Shown here: in pieces, positions 24,101 through 36,700 of the stretch
Numbering within the stretch: position 1 is the stretch's first letter
Layout: each line of letters starts with the position of its first letter
Assembly (NCBI GenBank): GCA_034440635.1
Contig: JAOTON010001356.1
Coordinates: forward strand, 2,116,501 to 2,180,500
Direction of reading: 5' to 3'
Length of the DNA stretch: 64,000 bases
Origin: Lepas anatifera
Lineage: Eukaryota; Arthropoda; Thecostraca; Lepadidae
The notes under the pieces: generated by a model
Database searches by the model: none
What the model saw: the letters and a program-made list of their open reading frames with translations, nothing else
Told to the model about the DNA's origin: nothing
Translations under genes and position numbers: made by a program

Positions 24101-27100
24101 GTCATCAACCTGGAAATCCTGTCAAAATAAGTTGTTCTACTCGCGGACTCACATTATCGCCTGGGTCTACATAGTGCGATAATCATGTGATCTGAATATT
24201 ATATAAATATTCTAACTGTAGTACTCAGACCGCTTGGGTGAGGTGATATCACCTGCTGATTTGGCGATGCATCTACATGTAGACATTACCGGAGGTGACC
24301 TGGACCTCAAATTTGCGCGGAGTTCAGAAAGTGGTCAGGTAACGCCTCTGCAGAGCGCAGCGGCACTGCCCACCACTATATCAATCTTCGAAAGACCTGA
24401 GGGAAGCAGCTACCCGCCCGCCGGATGGGCACGCGTTTCCACAGGGATAGACTTCTGATCAGCGGAGTAATAAGTCTTTACAGCCGGCTGGTGTATTGGT
24501 AGCCATAGAGAGCGTACTCCGAGTTTGTTCAGGCCTCAGACTAAAGAGAATCCATGGGGCAGACTGAGAAATAGCAGAGATGTTTTTTACGGGTTGTCAA
24601 GTTGGGTATATGCCGTATCTCATTCGTGATAATGACTATTGTTAGGGTTTGACGACGCACCAATTGGCAAAGCTATACGGCGTCGCCAACTCCCCAGTGT
24701 TGTTTCCTCACTCAGTTTTGCGTGTCAGTGGTGAACAGCCCCTATTGAGCTCGATGTCGCTCAACTAGGCAACGAACTCTGCATCTTGTTTGAAAGCCGA
24801 GCCAGGTCTGTTGATTACTGCAGGCGCTGCAGTTTTTGATGACATTAGATCCATTAAAGATCATCAGTGCTGACCTTTTTGCGCCCAAATTTCTATCTTT
24901 TCTCCTGTTAGAATCTGATGCAGTCGCAAATTTTGGTCTGGGTGAAGTCCCGCATAGTCCCAGTTCAAACGAAATTAGTGTGAAGTTCGATGCCCGGCGC
25001 CGGCTTTGAGGAGTGTTTTTTGTCTTCTGAGATTTGAGGCAGCCAGGACTGTCTATTACAATGTATGTGTGTTACCGGGGTGAATAGACCATCTGGGTGT
25101 TTTTAACGGCGGAAAGTTAGAGGTCTGAATGAAATGGAAAGGAATTAGGTGTTATGGAGCAGGATAGATTGAGCTGGAATGTTAATCAATTTTTTAGGCT
25201 TAACACGCTCCCCGCTGGGGGTCAAATTTTCCCCCTTCCTGGTTTTCCCCAGATAACGAAAAAAACAAGAAGACGCAAAACAACGAACTTACAGTACCTT
25301 ATTCATGATTGATTTGACGTATCTGACCAAATTTTGTAAGTCAGGTCATATCAGCTCAATGAGCTATCTAACGTCAAGCGACCCGACCTCAGAATCTAAA
25401 ATCAGAAGTTTGAAGTGGCGCCTAAGGAACATCAGCTTACCGATCAGTTTAAAACTTGCACAATATAATGAGGTCATTAGGGTCTAAAAACCAGCTATCT
25501 CGGAATTTTGATATTGTTGACCTAAGGTGGGGCCAAGTTTTGGTCACCCCATTATAAGTCTATGGTAAAAATAGAAAGGTCTCATTTTCAGTAAATACTG
25601 GATAGATAAAGCTGAAAATCCTCAAACCGTGCATTCTTACCGCGATATTAACCATTAAGTTGAGTTTTTGACCATCTGACTTTTCAAAGGTCATATCAGG
25701 TCACAGAAGCATACAGTGATTATTTTGCCAATAACTTCTCATTGAATTGAGATAAAGCTCCAATGTGTCTTGCATTAACCCTCGCCCCACCGGGGGCCAT
25801 CGATGGCCCCCTAAGGTTTTCCGGGATAGCAGAAAACAACGAGGCGCAGCACCGCGGTTGAGGGCTCTACCTCTCACTGCATCATTTTCCATCATCCCTG
25901 AAATTTTTACCCCGGGTCACCCACGGTCAGGTCACCAGACGAGGTCAACCAAGGTCACCTCACTTCACCTTTAGAGCTCTGTAAGAGCTACATTTCAAAG
26001 TCGATCGATTTGAAACTTCCTACACTTCATGACCCCTCCAGGTTCTACAAGGTGTGTATCCGGGATTTTTCGATTTCGTGCCCTGAGGTCAGGTCACGAG
26101 GCGACCTCTCCCATTGGAAAAGCATGGGGAAAAGCTATTTCATGATATAAAAGCCACAAAAATGATTGCAAATACTCAGACTGCTCAGAACAACGTTTTT
26201 GGACACCCTTTCACGGATCCCAGGGGTCATATTTGCCCTTTGACTTTTCCAAGGTCATCCAGGTCACCGGAGGTCAAAACAGTATTTTGACAATAACTTT
26301 TGACCTAATTGAGCTAGAGCGGTGAAACAAACACCATCGTGTTTGTCTTGTCACTGGCTTTCATTTGATATACAGCAAGGTCACTTTTTGACCTTTCGTG
26401 ACCTCAGGTCATATTAGGTCACGAGGTGACCTCTGGCGGTCAAACCACTGGCGGGAGGTCTTTACGTTCCACATAGCGGAAAAAGTACTGGCAATTTGCT
26501 ATCAAATGTACTTTACCAGGCCTCAATAGCTCTAATGACATAAGAGTTATGCCCAGTTTGCTTAATCATTGCATATTTGAGTGAAAATAGCCGATCTTGA
26601 CCTAATTTGACCTCTGGAGGTCAAACCATTGACCTGAGCACTAAAACATGCGAAATGATTTCTTACTGAATTCACGCGAGCTTTCTATTGCACTTTGCAG
26701 ATTTGCGCTAACGCCCATATTTTCGGAGTTAGAGGGGGGCCATCGATGCCCCGGTGGGGCGAAGGTGGCGCCGGACCCCGGTGGGGCGGGTTAAGCTTAT
26801 ATTTTCACGGGGTGTCGGTTGATATGCAGCATGGCTATACCAGGTCACCCTGACATAAAAATACTTGTAATTATTTCTCTTTGTCTTGTCAAGAGCTTTC
26901 AAATGCAGTCCGTATTTTTTCTTTAGATTTCCTGAGTAATGAGATACGGAGGAGGTGGGGAGAAATACGTTCCCCCAGCGGGGCCCGTCATGCCTGGGAC
27001 CCCAGCGGGCCGCGTGTTCATTTAGTATGAGGCAGAGCTGGAAAACATATTTTGTAAAACTTTTAAAATTAAGGCAGTTTAAAAAGGGACGGGCTAATTT

Positions 27101-27723
27101 TTGGACATTACTTAGGACAGAAAGGATGAGTATAAACAACAATTCGACGGAGCAAGATAGGTTTGTATTTTCTTGCGCTGAGATTATCCCTATTGGCTGA
27201 TTAAAACGACCGTGACGGACCAGGAAGTTAACAAAAACCCTAGTGTCATTCAACCCTGACTATCCAGAGCATTTGAACCATCCGGATTCTCTCTTCATCC
27301 TGCAATATACATGCATATTAGAAACTACTGCAACTTGGCTGCCCCAGCCCGAGGGGACAGATTATAGGACAGCTGCAGCATATCCATGTCGCTCTCGTCT
27401 CAGGCATGCCTTGACAGCGGAGCCACACCAGCACGGTGGCGTGAGTATCTGTCCGGCGGAGGTGCATTGAGCTGCACTAGCACGCGCTCATCCGTCACCA
27501 TATGGACCGTGAGTGGTGATCCCCGGCCGAACAAATAGAGCCAACGCTCGGGCAGATGTGTGGTCGGCAGCGGGGAAAGGGTTACGGCACTCGGCCTGGA
27601 CGGCGCCGAGGGCGTGTTGATTGGCGTTGTTATATGATAGCCGGCGAAAATGGGTGGGCGTTACGAGATAGGGTGAGAGGGTGAGAGGAATGGGCAGAAG
27701 ATGAATAATGAGAGAAAAGGGGA

Positions 27724-27763
<40 letters not shown>

Positions 27764-30700
27764 TTGTTATACCCAGCACACAGCCTGATTCACTGTACAG
27801 GTTCACACTCCTCCCAGGCCTGACTCCTAGACCCCTGCTGGTCCGGCTCTGGTCCTACCTCGACTCTCAGGCTCCCGTCCTGGTCCGGCCTGCCTCGGCT
27901 GGCCCGTCGTCGGCCCGGCGCGGGTCTGGTCCGGGCAGTCGGTGCGTGAGTCTGTCGAGACTTGGTTCGACACGCGACCTCGTGACGCGTGCGTGCCGCG
28001 GTCCCCGAGCAGGGCAGCCGCTGCTCACCTCGGTCACGGAGACCCACATCAAAGGGCGCCGCCTCGCCAGCGGCGGCAGAGGTCGTCAAGGTCAGCGCTT
28101 AGGGGTGTAATTACCGTGGTGACGACTTGTCCTTTGGTGTCTGAAGCAAAATGTTTTAGTTCCGCTCTTCCCTGCCAATAATTGGTGGAGCGGTGCGCTA
28201 AATGATGACTTGGTCCGCTCCCTACCCTGTCAGAAATGTGACGCCAGTCTCCAAGCGATGTATATTGGCATGAGGGATGCAATTGCGTGATTATGTGGTT
28301 ATATGTTCGTTTTGATTCCGATGCCACTGAAAACAAAACGATTTTAAAGCTGGAAATATACCACAGACTGAGGTCAGAATGCTAGTGATGGCGGATTTCG
28401 TTGATGTAGCCAGGAGAAAATGCCTTCGATATGTTAAGGTGATATCTATATATACGTACAGGCGACAGGTGATATATAAGAAAACATATGTAATTCAGGG
28501 TGTTTTTTAAAGGAAATGTTATTTTGATCCATTTCATGGATCTTTGCTTGCACAAAGACAAACATACCTGTGATTTTTGGACGGTGTCTGCAATGAGCTG
28601 CAGCGCAGCCCCATGAATTTACATGGCACCCGTTTGCAGCATTGATGCATAGAACGTTGTTTTGCAGAATCAGCCAGCCGGCTGGGCCAATTGCATTTAT
28701 TGCCCTGCGATGCTGCCGGAATTTCAGTGCACTGGCTGACGGGGCGTTTTGAGCATGGCCAGTGCATGCCTTGCCGTTTGACATGATATATGCATGTCGT
28801 TGTAATGTGGTCCGCTGCCACTGACCGCCCACTCGCACGGAAGACTGATGCCACTGAGTGATGGCTGCCATCAGTGCATGCAGCAATGAGACACATGACA
28901 TCACCGGGCGTCGGTGCCGCCCACCTCCTGTCCTTGGTCCGCTCTCAGGGGTGGCAGCGGACAGGTGAGGCGCCCTGGGTGCGTCTCAGACGCCAGCGCG
29001 TGCTTGCCCCTGCCCGCCTGTCGGCCTGCAATAACTGGGGTGCATCATTTATGCAGACTGAGCGGCCGTGAGTCGGGAAGTCGCGAAATGAATCAGCATC
29101 GCATATGCAGGCTTGACACCCGCAGGTAGTATGTCTCTGTACAATGACTTTATTCTCGTTATCCCAGCAATTGCCTTGAAAGCTGTGTAGTTGTTCGGTG
29201 GAGCTATATGTTACCACAACAGCGATAAAGCACTGAAGCTTGTTGCATCACTTGGCCCAGTCAGGAGCGGCGATTCGCAGCCGGCAGGCTTTACAGCTGG
29301 CAGACTGCAGTTTGCAGGACATTGCTGGGCCTCCTAATGGTGTGCTTTCATTTAAAACTGCTGGTGCGATGAGTACACGGTAATGTGCACCTTGGACGAA
29401 AGCCGTTTATTTTCAATCATTCATGTTTTAGGGTCAGGTAGGCTTGCAGAGTCAATGGGATCGAACGACATATCTTTGGCACTGTGTCTTTGGCACCAAG
29501 TGACAACGGAAATATGATATTGCTCTGGACTGTGAATTTTTACTTATAGTTGTGTGGGTACGGATGCCATCTTGTAACAAGCGTTTGGGAAAGGTATGGG
29601 GCTTTGGAGCCTCTCAGCCTTAATGTAACAATGAAGTGGCTCTGTGAAGCGACTGCCATACTTTGTGCACCTTATATTTGTTCTGCAAATTTCACCCAAC
29701 AATTTGGAGCCTGGATTACATCATGTTAAACTGGCACCTCCTGGGCTGTTTTCGTACACACCACTGCCTGGGAGGGGGCCTGGTCAGACCCCCTACAATC
29801 TCAGGAACCAGCAATGATCGGGAACAATAAAAATGGCGCTGGAAGTGCCTAACCGTCATCTAATCTGGAGCACACTGTTGAATGGATTTTTACCGAGGAG
29901 CGACAAGCTAGTGGACCCGATCGGCGGACTGAAAAAGGAAACTGTTCTACATGCAGCGAACCGATTGGTATCTCTCTGAAGGTGTATCTGCTTTTGTGTT
30001 TGTTCTAGCCATGCGATGCTTTAATTGTGCCCATATATTGTATGTGTTTTAGGCTTATTTTTATATTGACTTCGCCTGTAATGGGGTTACACTCGTGAAT
30101 ACCTGTTTGCGATTTTTACAAGATATAACAATTTCCGTACATGACTTTAAAATTGACGTCAAAACTCGTTTACCTGACCTGACCTGATGTAAATATGTGG
30201 TCATAAGTGGTTAAATTGATCATTCTAGAAGCCTGCAAGTTGACGCGCGTCTCATTTTAATCGGCTCAGAATTATTCACAAAAAAACAGAGGTTCAAAAC
30301 CCCCACCCCTCACACAAGCGGTGAGTGATCAAATCACCCTAGGTTTTAAAGTGGCTTTCCACCAAAGAAAGTTCAAGGAGGCAATCATCAGTTAGTCTGG
30401 CATAGTGATCCTAGATTACAATCACGCAATAAGGTAGCTGTTTTCAACACATCATAGTAACAGAATTGTCATATCCGTTACTTTGCTTAGACATGTAGCC
30501 TGAAATCCAGGGATCAGTTCACTCTTTTGAACATCCATGCACAGCATGAGGTCAGTGGAACAAATTATCATTCTTTGTCGACTGCGGGATGTATTCTATA
30601 CATAGACCTCGCCCGTCGATGAAGCAACACTCGGCAGTTGATCAGCGTGATGTATTTGCGTAAATAACGATGCAAGAATTAAAAGAATCTCAGACCATTA

Positions 30701-33700
30701 TTTCACCTAGCGAATTCCATGCATGGTTGAGGAGTTCATGAAGCACGAAATATGCCTTAGAAGAAGTACGGTGTTTTTGTGGACTCTAATCTTCCATGAA
30801 CAGGCAGGTTTGAGGTTATTTTGTGTAAGATGGAAGATCACGTTTCTTAAAATTTTAGCTGGATAACCAGAAGCGTCATCATTATATTTTTAATAGAGGA
30901 AGTGAACCAGGATTGGTGATAACCAAAAGGGCAGAGTAGTGGGTGGGAAGCGAATACTGTGCACATTAGCTGACTTTGAAAATGATATCGACGATACACT
31001 TCAATACATATACGCAGTTCAGGGTAGGTAATATAGAGCAGATAAAAAAGCTAAGTTGAATCTCCAAATTTTGGGAGACATCCCCCAGAGTCACCAATCA
31101 GGGGGACATGTCACCCTCCCTACCCCTCCCCTGCTTTCAGCGCTAATTCCGGTGGCACGTGCTATTCTTTGCTTCCATCATCTGCGCATAACTTCGTCCT
31201 ATTACATATAAGCTATGGTTACATAAATTCTTTAACACCTTTTATAGAGTTTGCGAAATGATTAGAACGCAAACACATAACATACAACAGAAAGAGTTCT
31301 CTTGGCCTCTAAACCCGCACCTATTTTCTTTTAGTCACGAATCCTGAATCCTAACTCCGGCCGTCTCAATGCGTGCCACACCCAGATGACACATTGGACC
31401 TTGTCAAACATCTGACGAAAGCGATCTTCTTAGGACCTGACCCCGGCACGGCCCACCGCATCGCGTTACGCCGCTAACGTATTCATATATTCAATAATGG
31501 GACGCACAAGCTCGTCAGGGTCTTCCATCCCCACAGTCTCCTTTTCCAGGACCGAAAGACCTCACCCGGTGTATGCCGAGAGAGGGGAACATTTACCCCA
31601 CGTGAGTCGCTATAGACACGTGAGAGAGCCATTAGACACGTGAGCCGCTACAGAGCGGTCTGTTAAGGCACCGACTGCGCGAACGGACTTATGCGCTAGT
31701 GTAACCAGAAGTCCCGGAGGACCACTCCCGGTTGCGTAAGGTTGCGTGAATCGATTAGTCCATTCCCCGGTCTTCGTCGGTCCCCGGTCGTGGTTAATAC
31801 GTTAATAGAGCCGTTAGTTAGAGTGGTTAATACGTTAATAGTAAGTTAATAGGGCCTATTGAAACTGCTCATGTATACGGGATAAATGTCTAGCATGTTC
31901 AATGCACCTAAACAGCCTAGAGGTATTCGCTTATTTTTCAATATTCGATATTAAATGAAAAAGAGCTCTCAATGCAAATGGAAATTATTTATCAAAACAC
32001 ACTTCCTATATATCCTAAGACAATTGCAGATGATATTATGTGCGCAACATAATTTCTGCCCCTGGAAGCACTCGATCTCTCTTCTTGATCCGGCAATTCT
32101 CGCCTGGCTGTGACGTCACAGGTCATCCATCGCCGCCCGGCGTTCTGATTGGATGTTGCGGTCTACAGTGCCCCAGGGAGCGTGGTGGCTTACACGCAGA
32201 ACATTGCCGATGCGTCGCGGGGGCCGCCTAACCACAGGGCCGAGAGGCGAGCCGCGATCACGCACCCCTGCGACCAGATCAGCTCTGACCGCCCGGGCCG
32301 ATACCGTCGTCTGTGTTTATTTGCATTATTTTCATGGTGTGCTTGTAGTGGGGAGATGATCTAGTAGTGAATCATTCGTGAGTGACATTGATGGGATAAA
32401 CGATGCAATTCTGGTCGCATAGCACATAATAGCTGGGAATAATCATTCAGCGTCACCACATCATCAGTTATGTGGTGACCCTAAAAAGGCCCCAGCATTG
32501 GTTTGCAACCATGGCTGAGCTTTTGGTTTGGATTGCATGCAATTTTGACAATAGGTATTTCAGGGTGCTTGTAGCATCACCTGAAAGAAGAGATGGAGGG
32601 AGGCCAGTTCACCGGAGGGATCCAATAGGGAACATTCAGGGGATATCCAAGAGGAGAGGCGGACCCAAAAGAATGGAGGTCGTTGCTCCTCATGGGTCGA
32701 CCCCAACTACTGGAAATGGTTACATGGGTGGGTAAACTGTCCTGGCATGTTCTAATGGGACGGGGAGCTGAGTTGTAGGGCTCTGTCAGACGCCTCTGGC
32801 CCCGGCTTCACGGCACCGACGGGGTACCCTCAAAAGCCTGTATTGCATCATCTTGTATTTTTTTCTTAGCACCCGGGACAACAGGCAAAGGACAACCCCC
32901 GTCAATGCGCGTGTTAAGAAGCTTGATCTAGCTCTTCTAGAAGCCGATTTATAATCTGGTTTTCCAGCCTCATTTTGGAAGAACAGGATCGCCTTACATG
33001 GGTTTGGAAATACGTCATAACTCGTTGAACCTATCTGATCTGATCCCAAATTTTGGTCATTAGTTGTAAAATTAATCACCCTAGAGACCTACAAAGCAAT
33101 GCACATATGACTTAAATCGGATCGGAATAATTTGCGAAAAACCTTCGCGGGGGGGGTTCGACTGGACCCACCATATGGTGAAGGCTTAGTGCCCTGTTAG
33201 TGCTTCTCTCTTTGGTTCGCTATAAACAAACTTAGGAATGGCGTACTGCTTCACGCAAATAATTTTATGTATTCTAGAAGACAATAGCTTCCAAAGCTGC
33301 ATAGGAAAGTAAAGAACTAAAATATTTTGCAATAGCGGTTTCTATATGGTGAAACATGATTCTCTAGTAAACAATGTTAGTTAGGATGCCAGAAAATTGG
33401 GCATCTTTCTCTGGGTCACCTTATTAAGTAAATTAAAGGCAAATATTCCGCAAAGCCCAGAAATTTGGTTTTTCACTATCCATTTAGAGTGCTTAATTGT
33501 CCGATATAAACACTGGACACGGAAAGGGTGAAGCGCATCGTCCCGAAAACGTACTTACACCTTTTTATATCTTGGAAACATTTGCTAGTTGCAACTGGAA
33601 GATGAGGTCCAAAGGAGCGCTCGAGCTGATAGACCATTCATAAGACAGAGTTGAAGGTGTTAGCCAACGTCCAAAGCTGCTGGAGTTTTTTTCCTCTAGT

Positions 33701-36700
33701 CAGGAAATGCAGCTCCAAATGGCCTGACGGGCACGCCAGGATATAGCGGAAAAAGCTTCTGTCAGATGACTATCACCACTTGGGACAGGTAGACAGAAAG
33801 AAAGGATAGGGCACACCCTAAATCTGGTTAATAGCAGCATGTTTTTTCCTGACTCTGGAAGACATCATTTAGGGTTAGGAATGCACAACACAGTATTTCA
33901 TGCGAACTGAGCAGCTCCATTACTTTGGTTAGTGTTTACCTATTTATTTTTTCAGATGGTGCCATTTTAGATGGAGCGACCCTATTTCAAAATTTATTTA
34001 TACGCCGCGGGATGATCCCTCCTGTTAAGATGCCACCCCGACTGCCTAGCTGACCCCTTGCCCCAAACCCTGGCCACTGGTGATGGTAGTTTAGAAAATT
34101 GACCGGCCTGGACGAGATTTGTTGCGACAGATTTTGAATAGATTCCTAATTTGGAACGAAGTGTAGGAACCCAAACTTGAAACAAAGTGTGGTACAAAAG
34201 GAAGTGAATTCTACTGATGTCGATTTAAGATTTAAGTGGTATCATTAATAAAAGAGTGAACACTTTTCCCCAATGCCAAGAAAATCGGGTCCATTTGGAG
34301 CGGAATTTGGGATGCACTACAGCATTTTATACACCTGCTGTAGAAGATATATGTCGTGCAAACTAGACACAGGATTTAACACGCGCACTGGAGGGGGCCT
34401 CGGAGGCCCCCCACATGTTTTTCCGAGGTGGCCGAAGAACCGCTCGTAACCGAAACACGATACTTTGCCACATTAAACAGAATTTAATAGCGCGTCGATT
34501 GGTGAAGATTTTTAGAAAATTGGTCGGAATTTTTTTTACTTATAGGCTTTTAAAGTTAGACCTGCATTTTGAGATCGCCGTAATTGCGCGGTCGGACCAG
34601 TTAGCTTGCATTGGAGACCGAGTGGTGAAGTCATAACACCATATTACCGGGATTATATGTCAAGGTCACCTCGCATGAAGGTCAAAGTCAAGGTCAAAGG
34701 TCACAGGTCAAGGTCATATCTGCACTTTCAAGGTCACTGACCACAGTGCTTCCGGTCAAATGACGTTACCCGGTCTGACGTACATTATGCTATGACGTCA
34801 TCGATAAGGTACCCCAATACCAAGGTCAAGGTCAAAATGCAAGGTCAAAGGTCATTTGCAAAGGTCAATCTTCATTTCCCGCCAAACAGTGGCTATAGTG
34901 TTAGTCAAAATGTACATTATAAGTAGTATACTATAGTGTGACCTTACAGGTCAATGACCTTGAATGACCTTGACCCAAAAATTGAAGGGAAGGCTCGTTG
35001 TGACCTTCTCTATATGACCCTGGTCCGCCTTTAACTTATTCCTGCCATTTTCCCGCAAATCACGGCATTTACCAGTCGGTCCCCAGCATGGCCACGTTTT
35101 GACCTTTATGACCTCGTTTGACCTTGAAGATATTGATCTAGGTCAATAAAAATTTGTCATGACGTAGATCACCATAACCCCCACCCACCTCCCAAATTTC
35201 GCTTTTCTATGCTTCTTATTTTCAGAGATCTTAGGGGAGCCTACCAGGCCCCCTCAAGTGCGCGTTAGTGCCAGACCCCCTCCAGTGCGGGTGTTAACAC
35301 GTGCATTGAAGGGGGTCTGAGCCACCTTCGCTTTGACAGGGGCAGGTACCCGCCCCAATTAGATCTCAAGAACCACGCTATATAAAAAACACGGTAAACG
35401 GCGTTAGATAGCCCATCCCAACCTCTATAAAAATATTTGAATAATTTTTTGTCAGGTCATATTTAAGGTCATTCGAGGTCAAGGCATGCTGCCCTAGCGA
35501 TAACATGGAAATGAAGGTTTTGAGTAATTACATCTGAACTAGTAGAGATAGAGGAAAACAATATAGACAGCTGGGATCACAGCATTGCAAATAGGTTACC
35601 TAATTGGTGATATGCCAGGCCGCACACTATGTGGCATGTTTGAAAAGACCTCATTCGGACAGTCATTTGCCAGATTTATTAGTTTTGTGCAGCTTGTCTT
35701 CACTTGGCGCATCATCCTCCATCTGCAGAATAGGACAGACAACTTGACTGAATGGTTGAATCACTGCTAAACATGCGACTGGTTAAAAGGAGAGTGAATG
35801 TGTCACCCCTCCCCCTCTAGCAACACCGCACCGTCCCTCCATCTTCCTGGCAACGCCGACCTTCCACTGAAAGTCCCTAAAATTCGAAGCTCTCTGGTGG
35901 TGGCTCTCAAGGTGGGAGGGGGCTAACAAAAGCCCTCTCTTCTCCCTTGGAACAATACGCTTAAGTTGACTACTGTAGAGGACTGTCTAAGCCTACCTGT
36001 TTTTCAATGCTGGTAAATCTGCACAAAATGACTTATTACGCCCTCTCCGGCAATTCCTTGTAGCTTTCCTTCGTCATCAAGTTTCTGTTTTTGGCCTCAT
36101 CGGCTGCTTGCCTGGTTTTAATAAAACTGTTGGGATGACTTTCTCTGACTTCTTGTCGATAGTCACCTGGTCCCTTCCGTCAATATTTTACTAAAATTCA
36201 TATGCTTGTGTGACCAAAGTTTTCAGATACCTCTGCCCAAATGTCGACTGTGACGCCGTATGACCTTATTAGGCGGTGTGTTGCCAAACCACAACCACGA
36301 TTGTTACCAGTGGTCGGCCGAAGATATCTGCCAACGGTGTTACAACACCAATGACAGGCACCTCTGGCATCCCATTCTCTCTATAGAGAGCGTGGGGTTC
36401 GATTGTCAGCCGAGTTCTGCCACACTAACCAGTCCGCCCTCCATCCAGGACTTCCAACTGAGATTCGAGTTAACATGGTCATCAAGTCGCTGGGACCCAT
36501 CTCGGAAAAAGACGAGGTGAGACGCCTGCTGTATGGATACTCTTGGCTTGTTATGCAGCCTCAAACGCGTCTGAGCAGTTTTTCTCAATGTGATCTAAGG
36601 TGAATATGTGCATACATTTGATGAGTTTTAGATGTGAGAAGTCCAGCAATTTTTCAGTTCTGCTGAAAAGCAAAAGTCAGCTAGCAGCTACCTGACTTTC

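Larger units (their letters stand above)
30331..32814. other. Intron sequence without recognised genes
   Basis: Contains the E-box triplet (31599-31642), a short direct repeat of GTGGTTAATACGTTAATAG (about 31790 and 31826) and one CRE palindrome. No coding signal. Confidence 0.4.
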
